The translations under genes and the position numbers were made by a program. Below are positions 17,569 through 26,158 of a DNA stretch of 64,000 nt, piece by piece. Every line of letters starts with the position of its first letter. Positions within the stretch are counted from its first letter, which is position 1. The stretch comes from WLMZ01 sp037139095 (lineage in GTDB: Bacteria > Actinomycetota > Acidimicrobiia > Acidimicrobiales > Ilumatobacteraceae), in the NCBI GenBank assembly GCA_037139095.1, contig JBAXHD010000004.1:49385-113384 (forward strand), given 5' to 3'. Below the pieces are notes generated by a model. The model did not search any database, was not told the origin of the DNA, and saw only the letters and a program-made list of their open reading frames with translations.

Positions 17569-18243
17569 TCAGCCCTTGGGGATGTCGATCGACCCCGGCG
17601 GCAGCGGCGGTGCGTCGAGCGAGGCAGACGGCGGAACGAACACGATGTCGATCGAGTCGGTGGTGGGGGAGCCATCGGGTTGAGCGGGCGGGCATACCTG
17701 ATCGATGGTCGAGTTGATCGGCCCCAACTGCATTGAGGCCACGGCGAGTTTGCGATAGCAGTACAGGCGTGCGTTGGCCTTGTCGATGGGCGCAACCAGC
17801 AGCGCCAATGTCGCGATCGGCACACCGGATTGCAGTCGAATCTCCCAGTTTGCTGGAACCTGTGAGCACCCAGAAGTGGAGCAATAACCCTCGGGCACTA
17901 TCGCCACATCTGAGGCGCACGTTGATGCTCGTGGTGGCTCGCCAACAGCAATGACGAGCGCGCTGTCGGAGTACGGCTTCCAGAGTCCCGGTTGGTTGCA
18001 ATCAAAGGTTCCGGATGCATTGAGCGCTCGTTGAAAGCCGCTGGGAGTCACCGCCGTTCCCGTGGCAGATGACGTAATTGATGTCGACGTTGCAACCTCA
18101 GAGGCCGCCGACGAAGAGGGTGTAGACGACTGTGGGCTTTTGCTGGTGAATCCCAAGACAACGGCGACGGCAGCCGCAAGAGCGAGGCTCACGATCGACG
18201 CAATGAGGGCGCGTCGTCGGTGAGTCGGCATCGAGTCAAACAC
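17569..18243 (-). CDS. membrane-anchored extracytoplasmic hypothetical protein
   Basis: A 224-residue protein with a basic N-terminus (MPTHRRR) and one membrane segment (about residues 12-32), then a Ser/Thr-rich linker and an outside domain with cysteines in FDCNQPG, ASTCASD and GYCSTSGCS that could form disulfides. The last part is proline-rich and ends in PPGSIDIPKG. No domain family is recognised. The start may be the second Met, four codons in (18231). It is divergent from the DUF2142-like gene by 42 bases. Confidence 0.7.
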   Translation of the reverse strand: MFDSMPTHRRRALIASIVSLALAAAVAVVLGFTSKSPQSSTPSSSAASEVATSTSITSSATGTAVTPSGFQRALNASGTFDCNQPGLWKPYSDSALVIAVGEPPRASTCASDVAIVPEGYCSTSGCSQVPANWEIRLQSGVPIATLALLVAPIDKANARLYCYRKLAVASMQLGPINSTIDQVCPPAQPDGSPTTDSIDIVFVPPSASLDAPPLPPGSIDIPKG

Positions 18244-18285
18244 GTTCGTACGCTAGCTTCAGCGTGTGTCGGCGGTTGATGATCA

Positions 18286-19758
18286 GTGAGTAACGCTCGT
18301 GCTTCGAAGCGCCACTCCGAGGTCGCGATAGCAGCGCTCACCTTCGCGGTGGCGTTCGGATTGCTGCTCACGTGGTCGCTCGGCATTGGCCGTTACGGCG
18401 GTCCTGACGAACCGGCGCACGTGTTGCGCGCTGCATCGGTGGCCGCTGGCCAACTTGTTGGCAGTGAGGTGCCGTCGCTTGCCCCCGGCTTTCGTGGTGT
18501 CACGGTTCCAAGTGCGCTGGCCATCGGCGACCCCGCATGCTTTCGCCACGATGCCACGGTGGCACCGACTTGCGCAGCAACAACGCAGGCCACCGGCACC
18601 CGTCGCGCGGCATCTTCGGCCGGAACATATCCGCCGTTGTATTACGCGCTGGTTGGGTTGCCTGTGCGCGCATTGGGTCATGCAGGCGAGTCGCAGTGGT
18701 ATCGAATCGTGGCCGTGCTGTGGTGCGCACTTGCGCTGACAATTGCGATGCTGCGCGCCCGGCGACTGCCGATGAATGTTGTTGCGCTTGCGGCAATCTC
18801 GCCTGCCGCGTGGTTTGTGTTCGGCGTGGTCAATCCCAACTCGCTTGAGATCGCGCTTGCGCTGGTGGGCTGGGTGTCTGTGGTGCGGCTACGGCAGGCC
18901 AGTGCTGTCCGATGTACGTCGAGTGCGCTGCTGTGGGTGAGTGTGCCGATGGCGCTCGCCATCGCCATGCGCCCGATTGCAGTGTTGCCGTTCGGTGCGA
19001 TGTTGGCGGTGATGTGGCTTGATCACCGCAACCGCAGAGCAGCGGGCTCGGCAACATCGCGAGAGTTGGCGTTGGCGTTGTTCGCGGCTCCCGCAGTTGC
19101 GGCTGCGAGTGTGCTCGTCTGGAATTGGTGGAGCAATGTCACCGTGCGCGATGCGCGCGTTGCTGTGCATGTGTCGCGGTGGCAAGCGGTTCAGCACTCG
19201 TTGCGTGGGATGTTCGTTCATGCTCGCGATATCGCTGGGTCGCTTGGATGGCGTGAGTTCTCGGCACCGGTGATTGTGCAGATCTGTTGGTGGTTCGTGG
19301 TCGTGATCGCAACGTATGTGTTGATGCGGCGTGGCCTGGGTTCGCTTGGTCCTTGGCTCGCGATTGTTACGTTTGTACTGCTTGCGCCGGTGGCCTTCGA
19401 GACAGCCTTCGTACAGCGAATTGGCTTCATCTGGCAGGGCCGATATTCGATCGCGATCGCGATCGGTGCGGTTGTGCTTGCGGGCGACAGCCACATCGCT
19501 CACGCTGTACGCAAGCGCCGCATACGAGTTGCAATCGTGACGCTCACGTGGGTGACCGAGATCGGCACCTTCTGGTACACCCTCAGGCGCTACACGGTTG
19601 GCGTGAATGGGTCCTGGCTGTTTCGGAACGCGAGATGGACTCCCGGCGTGGTGCCGATGGTTCTCGTTGTTCTGAACGCTGTGTTGATTGGCGGATTGTT
19701 GCTGATGCAACAATCGCAATCCTGGGGTGCCGGTACGGCGCCCGTAATTGTGCCTTAG
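18286..19758 (+). CDS. DUF2142-like polytopic membrane protein (putative GT-C glycosyltransferase)
   Basis: A 490-residue integral membrane protein with about ten hydrophobic segments. The first outside loop carries [15 protein letters not shown], the PDE..H signature that resembles the DUF2142 family, whose members are thought to transfer sugars from lipid-linked donors. The start is a GTG at 18286. The stop overlaps the stop of the convergent aconitase gene by four bases (TTAG). No sugar-nucleotide genes lie directly beside it; the glycan operon at 44.7-48.8 kb is the nearest candidate pathway. Confidence 0.75.
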   Translation: MSNARASKRHSEVAIAALTFAVAFGLLLTWSLGIGRYGGPDEPAHVLRAASVAAGQLVGSEVPSLAPGFRGVTVPSALAIGDPACFRHDATVAPTCAATTQATGTRRAASSAGTYPPLYYALVGLPVRALGHAGESQWYRIVAVLWCALALTIAMLRARRLPMNVVALAAISPAAWFVFGVVNPNSLEIALALVGWVSVVRLRQASAVRCTSSALLWVSVPMALAIAMRPIAVLPFGAMLAVMWLDHRNRRAAGSATSRELALALFAAPAVAAASVLVWNWWSNVTVRDARVAVHVSRWQAVQHSLRGMFVHARDIAGSLGWREFSAPVIVQICWWFVVVIATYVLMRRGLGSLGPWLAIVTFVLLAPVAFETAFVQRIGFIWQGRYSIAIAIGAVVLAGDSHIAHAVRKRRIRVAIVTLTWVTEIGTFWYTLRRYTVGVNGSWLFRNARWTPGVVPMVLVVLNAVLIGGLLLMQQSQSWGAGTAPVIVP

Positions 19759-22022
19759 AGACTGCCTTCGGCGACTTTGCGTCGAACCACGTTGAGCGCC
19801 GACCCGGCCTTGAACCACTCGACTTGTTCGGGGCTGAAGGTCTGCACGCCCTCGAACTCGATGATGGTGCCGTCGGGCTTCACGATCTGGCAGCGCATGT
19901 TCTTGCCGGGCACCGGAGGAAGGTTGAGCACATTGATGCGGTCGTCTTGCTCGATGAGGTCGTACGTGTTTGGGTCGGCAAACGTGAGCGGCAGCATTCC
20001 CTGCTTCTTCAGGTTTGTCTCGTGGATGCGAGCAAAGCTGCGGGCGAAGATGGCCGCGCCACCGCGATAACGGGGCTCCATTGCGGCGTGCTCACGCGAC
20101 GACCCTTCGCCGTAGTTGCGGTCGCCGATGGCGCACCAGCGAAGGCCAGCCTCGCTGTAGGTCTTGGCGAGGTTCGGGTAGCTGTCGATCTCGCCATGGA
20201 TCGCGCACTTGCCTTCGCCGACTGCGTTGCTGAATGCGTTGACTGCGCCAATGAACAAGTTGCCGCTGATGTTCTCGAGGTGGCCGCGATAGGTGAGCCA
20301 CTTGCCCGCAGCAGAAATGTGGTCGGTGGTGCACTTACCCTGGGCCTTCATCAACACGGGCATGCCGATGAAGTCCTTGCCGTCCCAAGCTGCGAATGGC
20401 TCGAGCAACTGCAGACGATCGCTGGTGGGCGAGACCTCGACCACAACGCCGGATCCATCGGCCGGGGGAGCGGTAAAGGTGTTCGTGCCTGGGTCGTAAC
20501 CATGCTCGGGAAGCACTTCGCCAACCGGAGCGTTGAGCTTGACCTCAACACCGTCGGCGTTGGTGATGGTGTCGGTGGTGGGATCGAAGTCGAGTCGGCC
20601 AGCGAGGGCCAGAGCAATGACTGTGTCTGGCGAAGTGACAAAGCTGAGCGTGTTGGCCGAACCGTCGTTGCGCTTGGGGAAGTTGCGGTTGAAGCTGTTG
20701 ACGATGGTGTTCACCTTGCCGGTGGCCGATGCCGGGCGATCCCATTGGCCAATGCACGGGCCGCAGGCGTTGGCCAGCACGGTTGCACCGATGGCTTCGA
20801 GATCGGCGAGCAGGCCGTCGCGCTCGATGGTGGCACGAATCTGCTCTGATCCGGGGCTGATGAGTAGATCGGTCTTGGTGCGCAAGCCCATCGCCGCAGC
20901 CTGGCGTGCGACCGAAGCGGCGCGGGTGATGTCTTCGTACGAACTGTTGGTGCAACTGCCAATGAGCGCTGCGCTGATTTCGAGCGGCCACTCGTTGGCC
21001 CGGGCCTCGGCTCCGACTGCAGCGCCGACGCGGTTGGCACGGTCGGGCGTGTGTGGGCCGTTGATGAGCGGCTTCAACGCATCGAGGTCGATTTCGATGA
21101 CTTGGTCGTACAACGCGCCGTCGTCGGGGCGAAGGTCGCTGGCTACCTGATCGGCTGCTGCGGCAATCTCGGTGCGGCCGGTGGCCTTGAGGTAGGCGGC
21201 CATGTTTTGGTCGTAACCGAACACACTGCAGGTGGCGCCAATCTCGGCTCCCATGTTGCAAATGGTGGCCTTGCCGGTGGCAGAGATCGAGTCGGCGCCA
21301 GCGCCGAAGTACTCGACGATTGCGCCGGTACCGCCCTCGACGGTGAGCACGCGAGCGACCTCGAGGATGACATCTTTTGGCGACGACCATCCGCTGAGCG
21401 TGCCGTTGAGCTTGACGCCGATGACCTTGGGCCAACGCACGTTAAATGGGAAGCCGGTCATCACGTCGACAGCGTCGGCGCCGCCGACACCAATGGCCAC
21501 CATGCCGAGACCGCCAGCGTTGGGGGTGTGGCTGTCGGTGCCGATCATCATGCCGCCGGGGAATGCGTAGTTCTCGAGAACCACTTGATGGATGATGCCG
21601 CTTCCGGGGCCCCAAAAACCGATGGCGTATTTGGCTGACACTGTACGCAAGAAGTCGTACACCTCACGGTTGGTATCGACGGCCACGCCCATGTCGATGC
21701 GTGCGCCGACCTTGGCTGAGATGAGGTGATCGCAATGCACGGTGCTGGGCACCATTGCCGAGGACAGTCCCGCAGTCATGAACTGCAGCAGTGCCATCTG
21801 TGCGGTTGCGTCTTGCATGGCTACCCGGTCAGGGTTGAAGTCGGCGTAGCTTGTGCCGCGCTCCATCTCTTGCGACTCAGGGTCGAGCAGGTGGTTGATG
21901 AGGATCTTCTCAGTCAATGTCAGCGGGCGGCCGAGACGGCGGCGACCGATCTCTGCGTTTTGGGCGAGCTTGGCGTAAACGCCCTGCACCAGTTCGATCG
22001 GAGTTCCTGCGGTAACGGCCAT
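19755..22022 (-). CDS. acn: aconitate hydratase, mitochondrial type
   Basis: Citrate-isocitrate isomerase of the TCA cycle with a 4Fe-4S cluster. The 755 residues show [15 protein letters not shown], the first cluster cysteine in [10 protein letters not shown], two more in [11 protein letters not shown], and the swivel-domain motif [15 protein letters not shown]. The start is the ATG at 22022 ([13 protein letters not shown]), with AAGGGG seven bases upstream; an in-frame ATG at 22100 lies upstream of the predicted promoter and is rejected. The length and motifs fit the mitochondrial-type subgroup rather than the roughly 890-residue AcnA. It is divergent from a GntR regulator whose likely operator overlaps this promoter. 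Confidence 0.95.
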   Translation of the reverse strand: MAVTAGTPIELVQGVYAKLAQNAEIGRRRLGRPLTLTEKILINHLLDPESQEMERGTSYADFNPDRVAMQDATAQMALLQFMTAGLSSAMVPSTVHCDHLISAKVGARIDMGVAVDTNREVYDFLRTVSAKYAIGFWGPGSGIIHQVVLENYAFPGGMMIGTDSHTPNAGGLGMVAIGVGGADAVDVMTGFPFNVRWPKVIGVKLNGTLSGWSSPKDVILEVARVLTVEGGTGAIVEYFGAGADSISATGKATICNMGAEIGATCSVFGYDQNMAAYLKATGRTEIAAAADQVASDLRPDDGALYDQVIEIDLDALKPLINGPHTPDRANRVGAAVGAEARANEWPLEISAALIGSCTNSSYEDITRAASVARQAAAMGLRTKTDLLISPGSEQIRATIERDGLLADLEAIGATVLANACGPCIGQWDRPASATGKVNTIVNSFNRNFPKRNDGSANTLSFVTSPDTVIALALAGRLDFDPTTDTITNADGVEVKLNAPVGEVLPEHGYDPGTNTFTAPPADGSGVVVEVSPTSDRLQLLEPFAAWDGKDFIGMPVLMKAQGKCTTDHISAAGKWLTYRGHLENISGNLFIGAVNAFSNAVGEGKCAIHGEIDSYPNLAKTYSEAGLRWCAIGDRNYGEGSSREHAAMEPRYRGGAAIFARSFARIHETNLKKQGMLPLTFADPNTYDLIEQDDRINVLNLPPVPGKNMRCQIVKPDGTIIEFEGVQTFSPEQVEWFKAGSALNVVRRKVAEGSL

Positions 22023-22053
22023 GTGATTGCCCCTTGTGCTTGCCGGCGGATGT

Positions 22054-22072
22054 AGACAAGTATAAGACAAGT
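22054..22072. promoter_or_regulatory. tandem operator candidate AGACAAGT x2 in acn/gntR gap
   Basis: AGACAAGT occurs at 22054-22061 and again at 22065-22072, an 11-base period that places both copies on one DNA face. The pair covers the -10 and part of the spacer of the acn promoter, and TATAAG (22061-22066) could be the -10 of the divergent regulator gene. It is a natural binding site for the adjacent GntR/HutC protein. Confidence 0.55.
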
Positions 22073-22087
22073 GTTTTTGATGGTCAA
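22059..22087 (-). promoter_or_regulatory. sigma-70-type promoter of acn
   Basis: Read on the minus strand: TTGACC (22087-22082), 17-base spacer, TATACT (22064-22059). Both hexamers are close to consensus. The predicted start near 22051 gives a leader of about 30 bases containing the AAGGGG ribosome site. Confidence 0.7.
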
Positions 22088-22116
22088 ACCAATCGACCAA
22101 AGGCGGTGAAACAACG

Positions 22117-22848
22117 ATGAGAACAATCAGGTATCAGCAGATTGCCGACGAGCTTCGCGGCCGCGTTGCCGCCGGCGCGTATGTGGCGGGTCGCGTGCTT
22201 CCCAGCGAAGCCGAACTGTCCACCGAGTTTGATGCAAGCCGGGTCACCATTCGGCGAGCGCTCGAGACGCTACGCGACGAAGGCCTTGTCGATGCCCGTC
22301 AAGGTTTCGGGTGGTTTGTTGCGGCGGCGCCGCTGCGGCAAACGCTTGGCCAACTTGTCACCATCGAAGGGCAAATGGCCGAGAGCGGCGTCGAGCCGCA
22401 GCGCAAGATCATCGAGTTCGCATTTGTTCCTGCCACGGGTCGGGTGCGTGCCGCACTTCGATCCGACAACGTGTTGCGTGTGAAGCGCATCAACCTTGCC
22501 GATGGCGAACCCTTTGCTGTGGTCACAGTGTGGTGCCCGGCCGAGCTGGGTCAGCACTTGTCACGGCGCGATGTCGAGCGTTCACCGTTCTACGAATTGC
22601 TGGGCATCGACCTTGGCGGCGCAACGCAAACCATCGGAGCCGACTCGGTGAGTCCTGCCGATGCTGTGTTGCTCGGCGTGCCTGCGGGTTCGCCGGTGTT
22701 GTGCTGCGAGCGGCTCACCAAAGACACCCACGGTCGCCCAGTGCTGCTGTCCGAGCACGTGTTTCCTGCGCATCGCACCGAGTTCGTTGTCGACCTGCCA
22801 CACGCCGCAGCGTCGGTGGCTCCAAGTGGGCTGCGCCTCGTCGAGTAA
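22117..22848 (+). CDS. GntR/HutC-family transcriptional regulator (UTRA effector domain)
   Basis: A DNA-binding repressor or activator with a winged helix at residues 1-70 ([57 protein letters not shown]) followed by a UTRA-type effector domain ([15 protein letters not shown] region [18 protein letters not shown]). The 243 residues are normal length. It is divergent from aconitase over a 94-bp gap containing two AGACAAGT boxes, so the simplest reading is that it controls acn and itself. The effector is unknown; HutC-group proteins sense small acids or phosphosugars. A downstream PhzF gene is 39 bases away. Confidence 0.88.
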   Translation: MRTIRYQQIADELRGRVAAGAYVAGRVLPSEAELSTEFDASRVTIRRALETLRDEGLVDARQGFGWFVAAAPLRQTLGQLVTIEGQMAESGVEPQRKIIEFAFVPATGRVRAALRSDNVLRVKRINLADGEPFAVVTVWCPAELGQHLSRRDVERSPFYELLGIDLGGATQTIGADSVSPADAVLLGVPAGSPVLCCERLTKDTHGRPVLLSEHVFPAHRTEFVVDLPHAAASVAPSGLRLVE

Positions 22849-22887
22849 ATCGCAGTCACGCTTGCGTTGAACTGACACACTGAGCCG

Positions 22888-23727
22888 ATGCGCAGTCGAC
22901 GGTTTGTTCAAGTTGATGTATTTACGGCCGAGGCCTATCGCGGAAATCCGTTAGCAGTTGTGTGCGATGGCGAGGGGCTGTCAACCGATGAGATGCAACG
23001 CTTTGCCCATTGGACGAACCTTTCCGAGACGACATTTCTGCTCGCGCCATCGAACCCCGAGGCCGACTATCGGGTGCGCATCTTCACGCCCACCGTCGAG
23101 CTTGGATTCGCTGGCCATCCAACGTTGGGTTCGTGTCACGCGTGGTTGCTTGGTGGGGGAAAGCCGAAGCAGTCAGACGTTGTCGTACAGGAGTGCGGAG
23201 CCGGATTGATTCGAGTGCGACAATCCGCTCAGCAACTGGCATTCGCAGCTCCACCATTACGGCGCAGCGGCCGCGTGGATGACGCGACCGTGGCTCAAAT
23301 CGCCAGGGTGCTGAACGTAGACATCGCCGACATTGTTGAGAGTCAATGGATCGACAATGGTCCGGGGTGGGTGGCAGTCATGCTTCGAGATGCTGATGCC
23401 GTGCTCGCCCTGAAGCCGGCGTTCGTTGAAGGCCTCTACATCGGAGTCGTCGGCATGTATCCGCCCGGCTCAGCATGCGCGTACGAGGTGCGCGCGTTCT
23501 TTCCGAAAGACGGCAGCACGGTTGAAGATCCGGTCACCGGAAGCCTCAACGCTTCGTTGGCGCAGTGGCTGCTGCGAACGGGCCGCGTGACAGCTCCGTA
23601 CACGGCAAGCCAGGGTGCCGTACTTGGGCGTGCCGGCCGCGTGTATATCAGCTCCGACGCAGACGGAGCCGATGTCTGGGTTGGCGGCGATTGCGTGACA
23701 TGCATCGCAGGCACGGTCGATCTATAG
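22888..23727 (+). CDS. PhzF-family isomerase-like protein
   Basis: Diaminopimelate-epimerase-fold protein of the PhzF family, whose members isomerise or epimerise small metabolites; the substrate is unknown. The 279 residues show FVQVDVFTAEAYRGNPLAVV at the start, the conserved acid in NLSETTFLL (Glu about residue 48), FTPTVELGFAGHPTLGS, and EDPVTGSLNASLAQWLL near the C-terminus. It has the family's usual length (260-300). It may be cotranscribed with the GntR gene. Confidence 0.88.
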   Translation: MRSRRFVQVDVFTAEAYRGNPLAVVCDGEGLSTDEMQRFAHWTNLSETTFLLAPSNPEADYRVRIFTPTVELGFAGHPTLGSCHAWLLGGGKPKQSDVVVQECGAGLIRVRQSAQQLAFAAPPLRRSGRVDDATVAQIARVLNVDIADIVESQWIDNGPGWVAVMLRDADAVLALKPAFVEGLYIGVVGMYPPGSACAYEVRAFFPKDGSTVEDPVTGSLNASLAQWLLRTGRVTAPYTASQGAVLGRAGRVYISSDADGADVWVGGDCVTCIAGTVDL

Positions 23728-23736
23728 ACCGCAGAG

Positions 23737-24522
23737 TCACGCTCGCTGGTATTCGTTCCCGACCAGTTCGGCAACAACTTCGGTGACATCAAGCGCTGCG
23801 CTGGTGGCGATGTCGTCTTCCCATCCGCGCGCAAGGAGCTCGCGGCCCGAGCTCGATGCGCACAGCGCCGAGAACAGCTTCGGGCGGGCTTGATGAAATG
23901 CGGCGCGCGCAGCGGCGGCCTCGGGTGAGCAACACGGCTGCGCCACGGCTCCCGAAGGGTCGAGCGCGTTGAGAACTGCGCCTGCGCCGATGAGGTCTTC
24001 GATAGCCGGCCTCATGGATCCGGTGGGGCCACCCCATCGTTCGCCAGCGGCAATGACTGCGATCGAGGGCTGGTAGTTGCTGCCGCCGCGAGCGATTGCA
24101 AGAGCGTGGCGCGCTGTGGCGGTTGCGTTGCGGAGCGAACCGGCGAGCACGCGATGCGCTCCGAGGTCGCGGGCCGCAAATGACAGCGTCGATCCGTTTG
24201 GTGATGGCAGCACGATGCGTGAACCCGATTGCGAGGTGAGTAGATCGGTGGGCGACAACGAGTAGCCGCCCTGTTCGCGATGCCCTGCGGATGCAGCGTT
24301 GTTTGCAGCGGCGTATGCCTGCAGTTCGTCGTCAGCCCACGGAAACGGAAGCACCGTACATTCGCTCTCGAGTGCAGTGCATACGGCGGTGGTGAAGCGA
24401 AGAATGTCGACGATGATGACCACGTCGACATGTGGCGCCAACGCGCCGAGACCCTCAAGACCCCAGTCGAAGCGATACGCAAAGTCGTGCTGAATGTTGT
24501 GCAGGTGACCTGCTGTCACCAT
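23737..24522 (-). CDS. ComB-family protein (2-phosphosulfolactate phosphatase-like)
   Basis: ComB hydrolyses phosphosulfolactate in coenzyme M synthesis in methanogens; many bacteria that lack CoM carry homologues of unknown role. The 261 residues show VVIIVDILRFTTAV near residue 35, VLPSPNGSTLSFAA, and AGERWGG followed by AIEDLIGAGAVL, all ComB-like. The start is ATG 24522 (MVTAGHLHN) or GTG 24519; the latter forms a GTGA overlap with the upstream nitroreductase stop. No comA, comC or comDE-like gene is in the window. The true substrate is open. Confidence 0.8.
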   Translation of the reverse strand: MVTAGHLHNIQHDFAYRFDWGLEGLGALAPHVDVVIIVDILRFTTAVCTALESECTVLPFPWADDELQAYAAANNAASAGHREQGGYSLSPTDLLTSQSGSRIVLPSPNGSTLSFAARDLGAHRVLAGSLRNATATARHALAIARGGSNYQPSIAVIAAGERWGGPTGSMRPAIEDLIGAGAVLNALDPSGAVAQPCCSPEAAAARAAFHQARPKLFSALCASSSGRELLARGWEDDIATSAALDVTEVVAELVGNEYQRA

Positions 24523-25166
24523 TTGTCCCAGTGCAGCACAGGGGCCAGCGGCATGCGCTTGGCCGACTTGAAATCGGTGCCGATGGTGTACGCGATGGGG
24601 AACAGGCCGCCTTGAGTGACTTCGTCGAACGGGATGCCGAGAATGTCGGCTGCCTCGCGCTCGCCGTTGTTCATGAGGTGGATGGTGGTCCACGCCGAAC
24701 CGATGCCGCGTTCGCGGGCAGCGAGCATGAAGCTCCATACGGCAGGCAGCAACGAACCCCACGAACTGGCCGCAGCCATCACAGGCGCGTTGTCGAGGCG
24801 ACCGCTGATGCAAGGAATGAGCATGAGTGGCGCACGATGAAAGTTCTCGGTGAGATACATCGCTGATTCGGTGACGCGGCCAGCCTGCTCGGCGCGCATG
24901 TCGCCTTCGGCGTATCCGGCGCTACGCGGGTTCTTCGCGTATTGCATGAAGTTGGTCTTGTAGATGTCGGCGAGCGCCTTCTTCTTGGCTGCATCTTCGA
25001 CAACGAACCAGTGCCAGCCTTGGCTATTCGAGCCTGTTGGTGCTTGCAGCGCGATCTCGAGGCAGTCCTCGACAACCTTGCGCTCGACAGGGCGATCGAA
25101 GTCGAGGCGCTTGCGCACGGAGCGGGTTGTGTTGAGGACTTCGTCAGCCGAAAGGTTCAGATTCAT
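24516..25166 (-). CDS. nitroreductase-family protein
   Basis: FMN-dependent oxidoreductase of the nitroreductase superfamily, 216 residues. Visible motifs are VLNTTRSVRKRLDFDRPVE, ALQAPTGSNSQGWHWFVVED (FMN-phosphate and isoalloxazine contacts), and MLAARERGIGSAWTTIHL followed by VTQGGLFPIAYTIG. No signal peptide. The stop overlaps the start of the ComB-like gene, so the two are translationally coupled, which hints at a shared pathway. It resembles the other nitroreductase at 16.9 kb only at family level. Confidence 0.87.
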   Translation of the reverse strand: MNLNLSADEVLNTTRSVRKRLDFDRPVERKVVEDCLEIALQAPTGSNSQGWHWFVVEDAAKKKALADIYKTNFMQYAKNPRSAGYAEGDMRAEQAGRVTESAMYLTENFHRAPLMLIPCISGRLDNAPVMAAASSWGSLLPAVWSFMLAARERGIGSAWTTIHLMNNGEREAADILGIPFDEVTQGGLFPIAYTIGTDFKSAKRMPLAPVLHWDKW

Positions 25167-25211
25167 CGTCGCAGTGTGCCATGAACGGGCCTGTTCTGCC
25201 AGACTGAAGTG

Positions 25212-26033
25212 ATGTCCGACCGCGTATCAATCTCTCTCTCCAACGGTGTTGCCGACGTTCGTATGAACCGGCCCGACAAGCGCAATGCCCTTGACGGGGG
25301 AATGTTCTCCGCACTTGCCGCGGCCGGTGAGCGCCTCAAGACCGAGCCGGGTGTGCGCGCCGTTGTGCTGTCTGGCGAAGGTGCGTCTTTCTGCGCAGGT
25401 CTCGACTTCAGCTCGTTTCAGGCAATGGCCGGGGGAGCATCGGCCGACGACGCTGCAACCGACGGCGACAACGGCAACCCCGGAGCCATGAAGGCTGGCC
25501 GTATCACTCACCTTGGCCAGCAAGTTGCTTGGGTGTGGCAGGAGATTCCCGTTCCGGTGATCGCTGCTGTGCATGGCCACGCATTGGGTGGCGGCATTCA
25601 GATAGCGCTCGGAGCCGACATTCGCATTGTGCATCCCGACACCAAGATGTCGGTGCGCGAAGTGCACTGGGGTCTCGTGCCCGACATGACCGGCACTCAG
25701 GTGTTGTCGTCGTTGGTGCGGCCCGACATCGCCAAAGAACTCACCTTTACGGCGCGGGTGTTCAGCGGCAGCGAGGCCTTCGAGCTTGGTCTGGCGACCC
25801 GCCTCAGCGACACGCCACTCGATGATGCCTTGGCGATGGCCCACGAGATTGCCGGCCGAAGCCCCGGAGCCGTGCGAGGCTCAAAAGAGCTGTTCAATCG
25901 CATTGCCAATGCTGGCGCCGCCGAGCAGTTCGCCGCCGAGCGCCGCGTGATCGGCGCCCAGATCGGGTCACCAAACCAGGTCGAGGCGGTCACCGCGAAC
26001 TTCGAAAATCGTGAGCCGCGCTTCATCGATTGA
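25212..26033 (+). CDS. enoyl-CoA hydratase/isomerase (crotonase) family protein
   Basis: A 273-residue crotonase-fold enzyme acting on acyl-CoA thioesters. The oxyanion-hole motifs are visible: GEGASFCAGLDFSSF (first) and HGHALGGGIQIALGADIRI (second). Hydratase glutamates are expected around VREVHWGLVPD; Glu is present there once, so hydratase versus other crotonase reactions cannot be fixed. The ATG at 25212 is preferred over a GTG directly before it. It is divergent from the nitroreductase gene by 45 bases. Confidence 0.87.
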   Translation: MSDRVSISLSNGVADVRMNRPDKRNALDGGMFSALAAAGERLKTEPGVRAVVLSGEGASFCAGLDFSSFQAMAGGASADDAATDGDNGNPGAMKAGRITHLGQQVAWVWQEIPVPVIAAVHGHALGGGIQIALGADIRIVHPDTKMSVREVHWGLVPDMTGTQVLSSLVRPDIAKELTFTARVFSGSEAFELGLATRLSDTPLDDALAMAHEIAGRSPGAVRGSKELFNRIANAGAAEQFAAERRVIGAQIGSPNQVEAVTANFENREPRFID

Positions 26034-26067
26034 GAACGAGGCGACGTTCATGTTGCCGAATAATTGA

Positions 26068-26096
26068 TTGTCGAAAGTTCGTCGTTCCCGTAGCAT
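26068..26096 (+). promoter_or_regulatory. possible gltB promoter
   Basis: TTGTCG (26068-26073), a 17-base spacer and TAGCAT (26091-26096) in the 125-bp gap before gltB. Each hexamer matches four of six consensus positions. Nothing else is recognised in this gap. Confidence 0.35.
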
Positions 26097-26158
26097 GACG
26101 GCGACCGTTCGGGCCAGCGTCGTCCCGAGCGTCCACCAAGCCAAACCGACTTCAGTGG

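Noticed and set aside
18889..19818. Minus-strand open frame of 309 codons inside the DUF2142-like gene
   Set aside because: The translation is rich in Arg/His/Gln and lacks hydrophobic cores or motifs; the membrane protein on the other strand is clearly coding.
19287..20849. Open frame of 520 codons on the plus strand across the DUF2142-like gene and acn
   Set aside because: It spans two real genes in another frame, and its protein is low-complexity with no domain; an antisense shadow.
22023..22100. N-terminal extension of aconitase to an ATG at 22100
   Set aside because: It would place the promoter and operator inside the coding region and adds residues foreign to the family; ATG 22022 has a good AAGGGG site.
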